Shown here: piece by piece, positions 17,957-26,389 of the stretch
Layout: every line of letters begins with the position of its first letter
Position numbering within the stretch: position 1 is the stretch's first letter
DNA from: Microcystis aeruginosa Ma_MB_S_20031200_S102
GTDB lineage: Bacteria > Cyanobacteriota > Cyanobacteriia > Cyanobacteriales > Microcystaceae
Reading direction: 5' to 3'
Assembly: GCA_007095845.1 (NCBI GenBank)
Contig: SFBI01000006.1
Coordinates: 1-37,205 of the forward strand
Length of the DNA stretch: 37,205 nt
Notes under the pieces: generated by a model
Databases searched by the model: none
What the model saw: the letters and a program-made list of their open reading frames with translations, nothing else
What the model was told of the DNA's origin: nothing
Made by a program: the position numbers and the translations under genes

Positions 17957-18853
17957 TCAACAGCTTATATCTAATTCGGGTGGCGGCTGACAGGAAATAG
18001 GCATTGTTCTGCCTGTGCTGGGATGATTAAAAACGATTTGATTGGCATGGAGATAATAACCACAATCTCCCGGTACTGCATCTGGTCGCGGTAATCCCCC
18101 CAGACCATACAAGGGATCACCGATTAAAGGATAGCCAAAAAAGGCCAGATGAATGCGAATTTGATGGGGTCTGCCCGTAAAAATTCGTACTTCTAATAGG
18201 GTACTATCGGGATGTTTTTTTAAGACTCGACCATCACTGCGGGCCGATAACCCATCTGTGAGCGCACCGTAAACGTAGCCTAAAATGGGATGGGCGATTT
18301 TCCCGATCGCTTGATTAATAGTAAAATTATCTGGTATGTCGCCACGACTGACTAAAGCTCGATATATTTTGGTAATTTTCCCCTCTCGCATCTGTTGACT
18401 TAATTTAGCTCTAGCGGGCTTTGATTTCGCCATTAAGACTATGCCAGAAGTGCCGCGACCAAGACGATGAATTGGATAGGGAGTGACCTCGGGATAATGC
18501 TGATGTACCAAATGGATAAGAGTATGCTCGAGAAATCCACCCCCCGCTAACACGGGTAATCCCGAAGGTTTCGCCACCACTAACACCTCGGCATCCTCGT
18601 AAAGTACCTGAAAAAAGAGCGGTACATCCGGTTCTGTCCAAGGCGGACGCTGATAGGTCAATTGCTGCCCGATTTCTAAGACTGTATCGGGGTAAGCGGG
18701 ACGACCGTTGACGAGAATTGCTGCTGATAAAATGCGATCGAGCCATTCTTCTGGACTAGAATGGGGATATTTGCCCGTATAGTAGGCTAATAAGCTTAAT
18801 CCTGCCTGATTTTTGCTAATTTTATCTCGATAAATCCAACCTTGATTGGCCAT
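17957..18853 (-). CDS. RluA-family pseudouridine synthase-like protein, Asp replaced
   Basis: RluA enzymes convert uridine to pseudouridine in rRNA or tRNA. This 298-residue form has an S4-like RNA-binding N-terminus (about 36-75, EEWLDRILSAAILVNGRPAY), then the catalytic fold with KPSGLPVLAGGG near 95-106 and the C-terminal GRPHQIRIHLAFFGYPLIGD. The motif that normally reads HRLDxxTSG is HRLGRGTSG at 129-137, so Gly132 replaces the catalytic Asp. I recall the same motif in some plant and cyanobacterial homologues, so it may be a subfamily trait and not damage. The ATG at 18853 is chosen because the upstream extension to 18922 is repeat DNA. The stop also lies in a repeat. Confidence 0.85.
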   Translation of the reverse strand: MANQGWIYRDKISKNQAGLSLLAYYTGKYPHSSPEEWLDRILSAAILVNGRPAYPDTVLEIGQQLTYQRPPWTEPDVPLFFQVLYEDAEVLVVAKPSGLPVLAGGGFLEHTLIHLVHQHYPEVTPYPIHRLGRGTSGIVLMAKSKPARAKLSQQMREGKITKIYRALVSRGDIPDNFTINQAIGKIAHPILGYVYGALTDGLSARSDGRVLKKHPDSTLLEVRIFTGRPHQIRIHLAFFGYPLIGDPLYGLGGLPRPDAVPGDCGYYLHANQIVFNHPSTGRTMPISCQPPPELDISC

Positions 18854-18854
18854 T

Positions 18855-18950
18855 GGGGAAGTGGGGAAGTGGGGAAGTGGGGGAATTTCAACTAAAACCC
18901 TAACACCCCAACACCCCAACACCCTATCACCCTATCACCCTATCTCCCGA
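18855..18950. repeat. G-rich and C-rich nonamer repeats
   Basis: GTGGGGAA-type nonamers at 18855-18884 are followed by AACACCCC and CCCTATCAC units to about 18950. The same two repeat types flank the GC-rich array upstream of crtP (33734-33792 and 34146-34176). Confidence 0.7.
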
Positions 18951-19351
18951 CTCCTGACTTTTCACCCAATCTTCGGCAAAGATAAGTAAAAATTATTAAT
19001 TGACTCCAAAAACTTGAGGATATTTAAATTAACATTTCGCAATATTTACAAATTCTTAAGAATTAATTGAGAAAGATTTTTATTTAATAACGATGTTACA
19101 ATGGTTACAGCGATTTTACTGAATTTCATAGTGGGTTGTTCTTGGCTTTTTTAGGCAGCAATGGTTGAAACCCTTGCCACACCTACAAGGTGATCCTAAT
19201 TAAGACAGGTAAATCAGTCAATTTCAGCCACAACGATGATCTTTTTTTTGTGTAGTTTTGTTGCAAAAAAAAAGTTTTTTTGACAAAAAGCACAAAGTAT
19301 GTAGGAGGAGTTGTCCCAGAGTGGTGGTTGGGGAAAGGGAAGTGGGGAAGT
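18951..19351. other. AT-rich gene-free stretch
   Basis: No gene or RNA gene could be supported. The region has long A and T runs, for example near 19220-19290, and a short G-rich nonamer patch at 19331-19350 next to the IS110 remnant. Confidence 0.4.
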
Positions 19352-19656
19352 GAGAAGTCCAGGAATAAAACTGGGACGGAATAACGGCTCTTCTCGGTTC
19401 TGTGTGATAAGTTTAACTTACAGAGGATCGATCAATCTTTGTGTCCTTTGTGTCTTTGTGGTTCCTTCCACTCGCTCGCCGGAAAGAATGTATCTTAGAA
19501 TACATTTTGCCCACCAAACCTAAGAGAGCCGAATAACTTATGCTGTAACAGTTCCCCTATCCATTGTGCGTCTTTGATGCCGGTTTTTCTTCCCGGTACG
19601 GCTTTGATTTGACGGACATTGACCAACATGATTTCTAGGTTGCCTTCAAGGTTCGG
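19352..19656 (-). pseudogene. IS110-family transposase remnant split by a MITE
   Basis: On the reverse strand 19650-19531 reads 40 codons without a stop, including NVRQIKAVPGRKTGIKDAQW and IGELLQHKLF. This is the IS110/IS116/IS902 transposase N-domain, with Asp in the KDAQW motif. The frame continues after the MITE at 19378-19352 as RPSFIPGLL, the next expected residues. Removing the MITE and one copy of the 7-bp repeat therefore restores the reading. Both outer ends are lost: a stop precedes the fragment near 19657, and G-rich repeats follow the other end. It is a fossil. Confidence 0.75.
19386..19530. repeat. GGCTCT-end MITE, copy B (145 bp), nested in IS110 remnant
   Basis: The element begins GGCTCTTC and ends AAGAGAGCC. 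GAATAAC flanks it directly at 19379-19385 and 19531-19537. The interior is closely similar to the 147-bp copy at 5000 and in the same orientation. The insertion interrupts a reconstructable IS110 reading frame, which proves it was mobile. Confidence 0.85.
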
Positions 19657-19703
19657 TTAAAATAACTGTTGGATAACAGATCATCGCGTAAGAGTAGCCT
19701 ATT

Positions 19704-20597
19704 TTGCCTCCTTCTAACGCCAAAATTATTTTTATTCTAACTATCGGTGTGGTGTCGGTTTCTGCATCGGCAATTTTTATCCGGTTAGCGATCGAAGCGG
19801 TAGGTAATGCTACGATCGCATTTAGTTTATTTTTAGCGACTTCCCGTCTGATCTTGGCTTCTGTTGTCCTAATTCCGAACTGGTTGACCTTATCACGCCA
19901 AAAAGTCCCTATTCAAGCCTATTATTACGCAGTGGGGGCAGGATTTTGTTTAGCTCTCCATTTTGCTACTTGGATTACTTCTCTATCCTACACCTCGATC
20001 GCCGCTTCTACCACTTTAGTCACCACTAACCCCCTTTGGGTTTCTCTGTTGGGTTGGTGGTGGTTTCGAGAAAAACCGACAAAATTAACTTTTATCGGCA
20101 TTTTTGTGGCTCTAACGGGGGGATTATTGATTGTTTTAGCCGATCGAGATGTCAGTGGTTCTTATCCTAACCCTTTATTGGGCAATAGCTTGGCTTTAAT
20201 TGGGGCAATTCTCGTCAGTGGTTATATTCTCCTCGGACGGGAAGCACAAAGAAAGGGCTTAAATATTAAGAATTATATAACTGTAGCCTACACTACCGCA
20301 GGATTAGCCTTATTACCATTTCTTTTTTTATTCGGTCAAGGTTACGAAAGCTATCCCTTATCCGTGTATGTTTATGTGTTAATGATGGCGATTTTTCCGC
20401 AATTAATCGGTCATACTAGCTTTAACTGGGCTTTGCGATGGGTAGCACCGACAATAGTAACCATGGTAATTTTATTAGAGCCAATCGCCGCTAGTCTGTT
20501 AGGAGTGTTCATTTTTGGGGAAATCCCCCCCCAAGAAGTCATTTATGGTGGATTAATTCTGTTAATCGGCGTAGGCATTGCTATTTTAGGCGGTTAA
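19704..20597 (+). CDS. EamA/DMT-family transporter
   Basis: This 297-residue polytopic membrane protein is of the drug/metabolite transporter superfamily, which usually exports amino acids, metabolites or drugs. It shows ten hydrophobic segments in two EamA repeats. The first (about 8-145) contains FSLFLATSRLILASVVL and LWVSLLGWWWFREKPT, and the second (about 155-297) contains NWALRWVAPTIVTMVILLEP and LLGVFIFGEIPP, the conserved end of the repeat. The frame opens with TTG at 19704, and no ATG is better placed. The substrate cannot be predicted. It stands alone after the IS110 remnant. Confidence 0.88.
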   Translation: MPPSNAKIIFILTIGVVSVSASAIFIRLAIEAVGNATIAFSLFLATSRLILASVVLIPNWLTLSRQKVPIQAYYYAVGAGFCLALHFATWITSLSYTSIAASTTLVTTNPLWVSLLGWWWFREKPTKLTFIGIFVALTGGLLIVLADRDVSGSYPNPLLGNSLALIGAILVSGYILLGREAQRKGLNIKNYITVAYTTAGLALLPFLFLFGQGYESYPLSVYVYVLMMAIFPQLIGHTSFNWALRWVAPTIVTMVILLEPIAASLLGVFIFGEIPPQEVIYGGLILLIGVGIAILGG

Positions 20598-20842
20598 GCT
20601 GTTACTGGCTCTAATATTACTGGTTGAATGTGATCTCGATCGCCGATTGTAACTACAGACAAAGACTAGATTAGTGTACAATGCTAAATGCGTGAGATTT
20701 TAGACAATCTGACCCACTTGAAAAATAGGGTTTTCGGGGAATTAATTCCCTGACTAAAATTAGAAATATCCGATCATTTGCTTACTCTGTAGTTGAGAAC
20801 TAAAAAAGCCAGTAGTGTTCAGGAAAAACGGGGGGGTGAAAA

Positions 20843-21517
20843 GTGAAATCAAAAGGGAAGGGGATACAGTCAAAACTACCGTCCTCCGAGTCAGGTTTCT
20901 CGATGTTAGAAGTGATAGTTGCCATTTTAACTATTACCGCTTTCTTAACAGGAACCCTACAGTTAATGGCATTCACTGCCTTATATAAAGTTCGGGCAAC
21001 AAGACAAACTCAAGCTAACTTTTGGATTCAAGAAGACTTTGAGAATGTCAAAGCTTTAGCTTCAAGTTTAGATGTTAATGACAATGATAGTAGTGTCAAT
21101 GCAAGTAATCATGATCCCGATCGTTTCAGTGAAATATATCCTAATGTTTGCTCAGATATAAATCAAGGTTATGCCATTGAATTAAGGAGGCGATTACCGA
21201 ATGCTGAACCTCCTGACAGTCCGGAATTTGATCCAGATGATCCCAGTAAGGATTATGCTATTCCCGCTAGTGATTTACCTGAAGAAGAAACATTAGTTGC
21301 AACACGAGAAATTGTCGGTAAAAACTATTCTCTCTATCGAACTTTTCCCGATGATGATGATGACGAAGCCCAGTCCGCTCATCCCCATCGCCTTCGTATA
21401 GAGTATAAGGTGAAGTTAGCTGATGATCAAACTGCTGACGATTACCCCAACCAAGAAGATGTTATTGCTGAAAGTTCTGTCGAGGTGGTTCCTGATGCGT
21501 CGTTTGAATGTCCATAA
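20843..21517 (+). CDS. Pseudopilin with prepilin cleavage motif (PilV/HpsB-like)
   Basis: This minor pilin-type protein is to be cleaved by prepilin peptidase. The leader ends in Gly18, followed by FSMLEVIVAILTITAFLTG with Glu at mature position 5 and a long hydrophobic helix. The rest of the 224 residues is a soluble, strongly acidic domain with PDSPEFDPDDPSKDY and a DDDDDE run. Cyanobacterial minor pilins of this layout include HpsB, linked to polysaccharide secretion and motility, but the assignment is only by resemblance. The start is a GTG at 20843. The next pseudopilin gene begins inside its end, 23 bases before the stop. Confidence 0.8.
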   Translation: MKSKGKGIQSKLPSSESGFSMLEVIVAILTITAFLTGTLQLMAFTALYKVRATRQTQANFWIQEDFENVKALASSLDVNDNDSSVNASNHDPDRFSEIYPNVCSDINQGYAIELRRRLPNAEPPDSPEFDPDDPSKDYAIPASDLPEEETLVATREIVGKNYSLYRTFPDDDDDEAQSAHPHRLRIEYKVKLADDQTADDYPNQEDVIAESSVEVVPDASFECP

Positions 21518-22124
21518 AAATCAGGGTTTTACCCTGTTAGAAATTTTAGTAGCTTTGGCAATTACGGGAATTCTTGCCGCCTTAACCCTGCCTAATTTAT
21601 TAGCTTGGTTAAATAGCAATAGAGTCCAAGAAGCCACCGATGCTATACAATCAGCCCTACAGGATGCCCAAAAACAAGCTATCCGTCGAGGGAGAAGTTG
21701 CACGATTAATTTTACTGACGGGACTGGCACTAGTCCGACGGTTTACCGGCAAATAACCGCCAATGAAGCGGGTTGTTTAGTGGCGACTAATACCAATGCG
21801 GGTTCCTTAAGTCTGCCGCAGGAAGTATTTATGGTGGTGAATAATTTTCCAGATTTTCCCCCTGATAGCGGTAGTCCGGGGGTGCAGTTTTCCTTTCGGG
21901 GTCATGTGCCGGGGTTAACCTTTGATCCGCGGGAAGACCAAGCGATAATCGTATTATATCCCGCTGCTAATGCCGCCGCCGCGCCCTATCCCAACCAAGA
22001 AAGAAAGTGTATAGTTATCGCTTCTTTGTTAGGAATAATTAAACAAGGCACTTATACTGGCGATCCTCTAGGTACGCTCGATGCCAATAATTGTGAAATC
22101 CGTCTCGATGGAACTGAACCCTAA
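21495..22124 (+). CDS. Second pseudopilin (GspH/FimT-like)
   Basis: The 209-residue protein begins at the ATG at 21495 (MRRLNVHKNQ) and has Gly11 followed by FTLLEILVALAITGILAALT, a type III leader with Glu at mature position 5. After the helix comes a GspH/FimT-like region (AIQSALQDAQKQAIRRGRSC). Four cysteines are spread through the mature domain. The frame can be read from further upstream, but only the 21495 start places the cleavage site near the N-terminus. The 23-base overlap with the first pseudopilin suggests coupled translation and a shared pilus tip or secretion complex. A repeat fragment follows right after the stop. Confidence 0.82.
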   Translation: MRRLNVHKNQGFTLLEILVALAITGILAALTLPNLLAWLNSNRVQEATDAIQSALQDAQKQAIRRGRSCTINFTDGTGTSPTVYRQITANEAGCLVATNTNAGSLSLPQEVFMVVNNFPDFPPDSGSPGVQFSFRGHVPGLTFDPREDQAIIVLYPAANAAAAPYPNQERKCIVIASLLGIIKQGTYTGDPLGTLDANNCEIRLDGTEP

Positions 22125-22127
22125 TTA

Positions 22128-22145
22128 GGGTTTGCGGCAAAAAGT
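22128..22145 (+). repeat. Left-end fragment of the 213-bp element
   Basis: GGGTTTGCGGCAAAAAGT is identical to the first 18 bases of the element at 9727. The rest does not match and is G-rich repeat DNA (22152-22185). The right end is missing. Confidence 0.55.
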
Positions 22146-22279
22146 TTTTCGTGGGGTGTGGGTTTTAGAGTGTAGGGTGTGGGAAGAGTAAATAAAAATA
22201 ATCTCCTGTCTCGAAGTCTCCTGCATTTGACAGGCTGTCTGTTGATTGTTCAAGAAAGTTTCCTCAGAATTGGGAGTAT

Positions 22280-23233
22280 ATGCACAAAGATACTCCTATG
22301 TCAACAGTTTTGAAAAATTTTCTTCCTCGCTTCGGTGGATTGGTTATAGTTGCACTGCTCTGCTCGCTTGTGCTGGGGGGATTGCCTCGGCCGGGAAAAG
22401 CAGATCAATCAGTACATTTATCCTACTGGTTGCGATCAGGAATTGAACAACTAGAGGTGGGTAATTATCAGCAAGCTTTGCGGGATTTCAATCAGTCGCT
22501 GGAACAGGAAAATAACTTAGCCCTAGCCTACAATAATCGCTGTTTAACTGAGATTTATTTACAGGATTATCTGCACGCTTGGCAAGATTGCACGCGCTCT
22601 TTACAACAGCAATCTGATAATTATCTAGCCTATTTTCATCGGGGTTTAGCTTTTTATCGTTTGGGAGATTATTCACAGGCGCTGACCGATTATAACCAGA
22701 CTATCCAGCTAAAACCCACCTATTATCAAGCTTACTATAATCGAGGTTTAGTTCAGGCGGCCATGAAAAATTATCCCCTTGCTCTAGCGGATTTTAATCA
22801 ATCCTTGCGTCAAATTACTAACGGGCAACCGGACACTTTAGCCACTATTTATAATGATCGAGGTTTATCCTATTTAGCCCTCCATAATTTTACTTCAGCC
22901 AAAGCGGATTTTAATCAGGTTCTTCGGTTAAATAAAAATAACGCCTCAGCCTACTATAATCTAGCTTGTACCGCTCATCAATTAGGTGAATACGATCGAT
23001 CAATAGCCCATTTAAATCGAGCGATTGCCATTGATCCTTTTTATGCCGATGCTTATATTAGAAGGGGATTACTGCGGCATCAATTGGGTTATTATCAATC
23101 AGCTTTAGCGGATTTAAATCAAGGAGCAAATCACCTCTATCAACAGGGATTGCAGCACAATTATCAGCAAATCCTCGCCCTAATCGAGCAGATTCACCAA
23201 CAGTTACTTTCCCTACCATCCCCCATTGTTTAA
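22280..23233 (+). CDS. TPR-repeat protein with N-terminal export/anchor segment
   Basis: The 317-residue protein has a hydrophobic segment at about 19-40 (FGGLVIVALLCSLVLGGL), which could be a signal peptide or a membrane anchor. At least six tetratricopeptide repeats follow between 50 and 285. Typical units are LEVGNYQQALRDFNQSL, YRLGDYSQALTDYNQTI and HQLGEYDRSIAHLNRAI. TPR arrays are protein-binding scaffolds, and the partner is unknown. The start may be the ATG at 22280 or the one at 22298. The gene ends 13 bases from the convergent helicase gene. Confidence 0.85.
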   Translation: MHKDTPMSTVLKNFLPRFGGLVIVALLCSLVLGGLPRPGKADQSVHLSYWLRSGIEQLEVGNYQQALRDFNQSLEQENNLALAYNNRCLTEIYLQDYLHAWQDCTRSLQQQSDNYLAYFHRGLAFYRLGDYSQALTDYNQTIQLKPTYYQAYYNRGLVQAAMKNYPLALADFNQSLRQITNGQPDTLATIYNDRGLSYLALHNFTSAKADFNQVLRLNKNNASAYYNLACTAHQLGEYDRSIAHLNRAIAIDPFYADAYIRRGLLRHQLGYYQSALADLNQGANHLYQQGLQHNYQQILALIEQIHQQLLSLPSPIV

Positions 23234-23246
23234 AAGAGTGATCAAT

Positions 23247-26174
23247 TTACAGAGGAAAGCGCTTCATGGCTGTGACGGCAAGACGGGCATTATCTTTAAG
23301 GACTTGAGAAACCTGGGGAATTTGGGGAATTTGCCAGAGAACATCGACGGTGCGTCGTAATAATCGCACTAGATCTCCCTCATCGAGACTGGTATTTTCG
23401 CACAATTCCGGCCAGGATGTCCCTTGGGCCCAACGGGAGGCAATTCCCATCAGTTGGGTTTCTAACCAAACGGGAATAGTGATATCGTAGCGAGATTGAG
23501 CTTGATAGAGTAAACGGCGAACTTCTCGCAAACCGGGAGAATTTCCCTCTCCTTGTCGCAAAATATCGATAACTTCTGGCACAGGTGGGTAATTGCACCA
23601 AGTATCGGGGCGAGGGGGTTCCGTAATTATAGCGCTGATGGCGGCGGCTAGTTGGCTAGGAGTCAATCTCTCCAAATCTCCAGACATCATCGCTAATCCT
23701 AACCAGAGTTCATTTTCCCCGCGAATAGTGGCCGCCGCTTCTCCGAGGGGAGTGGGCAAATAACCCTCTAATGCTTGGAATTCCCGCAAAATCTCGATTA
23801 GATTCAGAAATTCTTCCCAGTAGTAGGATTTACGCGATTGTTGTTTTTGGTATTTAATCTGGGTCTTGTGTAACTTATCGCGAGCAATCTCTCGATCGTA
23901 GTATAGTTTCATCAATCGCCCTGGATTTTTGCGTTTTTGCAGGGGATGAGCGGCAATTTGACTATTGACAATTTCAATTTTTTGTGCTTGTGTTGCCAGT
24001 TCCGCCACTGGTGGGATGCCCTGCACTTGTTGGGGGATTAAATCAGCGATCGCCTGAGTATTTTCCTCACCCTTGCGCCAACCCCCTAGGGAAACAGCTT
24101 CTAGGGAAGGGGGTATCAGTTCGCCTAATTCCGCAGGAGTGAGAAAACCTCGATCGATCTCGCTAATATCGGCATAGGCGGCTAAATACCAGCGATTATC
24201 ACTGCCTAAACAAACAAGAGTTCGCACTTGACCAGCGCCGTGCAGGGTATTGACGAAGATAGCGGGGACGGGGACGGGAACCTTAATATGTTTGCCCTTG
24301 AGATGGAGGATAGTTCCGACGGGAATATTCGGCAATTTTAGATGTATTTCCTGTCTTTTCTGTGCTTCTGACTGACTAGCGAGGATTTTATACAGTCTTT
24401 CTTCTTCCCGCAGTCTTTCCCGGAGCTTTTCGTAACTGAAGACCTGTTCCCGTTCGATACCGGCTAATTCCATATCCAACTTAGCTAATTCGGTGGTTAA
24501 GACGGTAATTTGTTGTCGTTCAGGGCTTAACTTCAAACGAGCGAGATATTCGGCGAAACTACGCTCTAAGAGGTTTTTTACCTCCTCTAGACTGTGTTTT
24601 TGCAAGAGATTTAAGACCATACCGTAACTGGGCGCAAAACAGCTTTGCAGGGGTTCCGGTTGAGCGATGGCCAGAAAAGCCGCTTCTTTTGCCCCTTCAA
24701 AGGGCGTTTGTACTGTCACCACATGGCCCACCGCGTCCATTCCCCGGCGACCGGCCCGGCCAGCAATCTGGACAAATTCCGAGGGAGTCAGCATACTATG
24801 GCCATCATCGGTGCGTTTGGAGAGGGCCGAGATAACGGTGGTGCGAGCGGGCATATTAATCCCGGCGGAGAGGGTAGCGGTGGCAAAAACCACCTTAATT
24901 AAACCGGCTTCAAAGAGTTGTTCGACTAATTCTTTCCAGAGGGGTAAAATCCCGGCATGGTGAACACCACAGCCCCGGGTGAGGGGTTCCACTTGGTCGG
25001 CGCGCACCAATTGGGAAGCACTGGCCAGGAATTCAAACAGTTGGTTTTTCGTCTCGGAATCGGCGGTTAAGAGGCTGAGGAGTTGATCTTCAGACTGGGG
25101 GTTATTAGCGAAAAAAGCCAGTAATTTCTGGTGTAGAGGCGGATTTTCGACGGCAAAGAAGGAAAGGGCGAGTTCTTGCAGATTGGGATTATCTTCCAGA
25201 AAGAAAATGAGTAAACGGTAGTAAATGGCTCTTGCTTCTTCTGGATTAACGAGATTGAGGTTTTTTAGCTCTCGAATCGCCTGATCGCAACCTTTACGGC
25301 TGAAAATGACGTAAATAGCTGGGAGCATATCCTTGTCCCGCAGAGTGGTGACAATCGAGGCGATGGTGGGACAATCTTCTCGCTTTAAGCGTCGGGAGCT
25401 GCTCCGAGGGACTTTAGGACGCAGTTTCGGGTTAACTTTGCTCTGTTTTGGGTCGAGCAGCGGGAATAATCCCTCTTTATTGACGAAATAAAAACGTAGG
25501 GGGACGGGGCGAAAATCGGAGTTAATTAGCTCGCAGCTGGAGGTCTGCTTATTATCGCCGGGTTGGGGCTGTTGCCGCACCCAGTTAATCCAGTCGGTGA
25601 GTTCCCCCGGGTTGCCGATGGTGGCGGAGAGGGCGACTAATTGGATACTAGGGGGACAGTAGATAATTGATTCTTCCCAAACGGTGCCACGACCTCGATC
25701 GCTGATATAGTGACATTCATCGAGAACTAGGGTTTCCACGTTTTCTAGGGAAGTGCCTACCTCACCGATTGGGGTTTGGTAGAGCATATTGCGAAAAATT
25801 TCTGTAGTCATGACTACAATTAACGCGGAGGGATTGATCACCACATCGCCGGTAATCAATCCCACTTCCGCAAACAGCAGCGGGGAATCCTCATCGCCAT
25901 CGGTGGGGGTGCGACCGAATTTTTCTTGAAAATCCCGGAATTTTTGGTTAGAAAGAGCTTTCAGGGGAGTGGTGTAGAAAACCCGTTTGCCCCTTTCGAG
26001 GGCGCGATAGATGGCGTATTCTCCGATTAAGGTTTTGCCGGAACCGGTGGGAGCGCAGACCACCACTGATTTACCGGCAGCAAGGGCAGCGATCGCCGAT
26101 TGCTGGAAGTCGTCGAGTTTAAAGGGAAAAATGGTTTTGAGATCCAAAGAAGTAGGGTTGAGGGACTCTTTCAC
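23247..26174 (-). CDS. Ski2/Mtr4-like DExH RNA helicase
   Basis: This large 975-residue superfamily 2 helicase is likely to unwind structured RNA in turnover or maturation. Motif I is APTGSGKT at 41-48, TTPLKALSNQK (68-78) is motif Ia, motif II is DECH at 152-155, and SATIGNPGE is motif III. The C-terminal RecA domain has FATATLSAGINMPAR and the motif VI sequence QIAGRAGRRGMDAVGH. A beta-rich KOW-like part and a DSHCT-type helical C-terminus complete the Ski2/Mtr4 architecture (about 720-975). Cyanobacteria and plastids share such proteins (ISE2-like), so a role in RNA processing is plausible. It converges with the TPR gene. Confidence 0.9.
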   Translation of the reverse strand: MKESLNPTSLDLKTIFPFKLDDFQQSAIAALAAGKSVVVCAPTGSGKTLIGEYAIYRALERGKRVFYTTPLKALSNQKFRDFQEKFGRTPTDGDEDSPLLFAEVGLITGDVVINPSALIVVMTTEIFRNMLYQTPIGEVGTSLENVETLVLDECHYISDRGRGTVWEESIIYCPPSIQLVALSATIGNPGELTDWINWVRQQPQPGDNKQTSSCELINSDFRPVPLRFYFVNKEGLFPLLDPKQSKVNPKLRPKVPRSSSRRLKREDCPTIASIVTTLRDKDMLPAIYVIFSRKGCDQAIRELKNLNLVNPEEARAIYYRLLIFFLEDNPNLQELALSFFAVENPPLHQKLLAFFANNPQSEDQLLSLLTADSETKNQLFEFLASASQLVRADQVEPLTRGCGVHHAGILPLWKELVEQLFEAGLIKVVFATATLSAGINMPARTTVISALSKRTDDGHSMLTPSEFVQIAGRAGRRGMDAVGHVVTVQTPFEGAKEAAFLAIAQPEPLQSCFAPSYGMVLNLLQKHSLEEVKNLLERSFAEYLARLKLSPERQQITVLTTELAKLDMELAGIEREQVFSYEKLRERLREEERLYKILASQSEAQKRQEIHLKLPNIPVGTILHLKGKHIKVPVPVPAIFVNTLHGAGQVRTLVCLGSDNRWYLAAYADISEIDRGFLTPAELGELIPPSLEAVSLGGWRKGEENTQAIADLIPQQVQGIPPVAELATQAQKIEIVNSQIAAHPLQKRKNPGRLMKLYYDREIARDKLHKTQIKYQKQQSRKSYYWEEFLNLIEILREFQALEGYLPTPLGEAAATIRGENELWLGLAMMSGDLERLTPSQLAAAISAIITEPPRPDTWCNYPPVPEVIDILRQGEGNSPGLREVRRLLYQAQSRYDITIPVWLETQLMGIASRWAQGTSWPELCENTSLDEGDLVRLLRRTVDVLWQIPQIPQVSQVLKDNARLAVTAMKRFPL

Positions 26175-26389
26175 GTCAAGTCTAAGAGGAGAAATTTTTT
26201 AAATTGCGGCTATTCTGGCTGGCTTTTTTTATTCTAGTCGAAAAAAGCGTACTTCTAGAAACTAGGGATAAGCTTAACCTTTGGGGGCGATGCCCAATCC
26301 CATCATACTTCATCTGTATAAGAAATGCTGTATCACTAATAATTGTATCTCTATTTTGTCCTTAACTTGATTAATTATACCTACTGATC

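Noticed and set aside
18854-18922. N-terminal extension of the RluA-like protein
   Set aside because: The 23 extra residues are encoded by nonamer repeats. The ATG at 18853 begins the family-like sequence.
18951-19351. Possible tRNA or small RNA in the AT-rich gap
   Set aside because: No cloverleaf, T-loop consensus or conserved hairpin could be found by eye.
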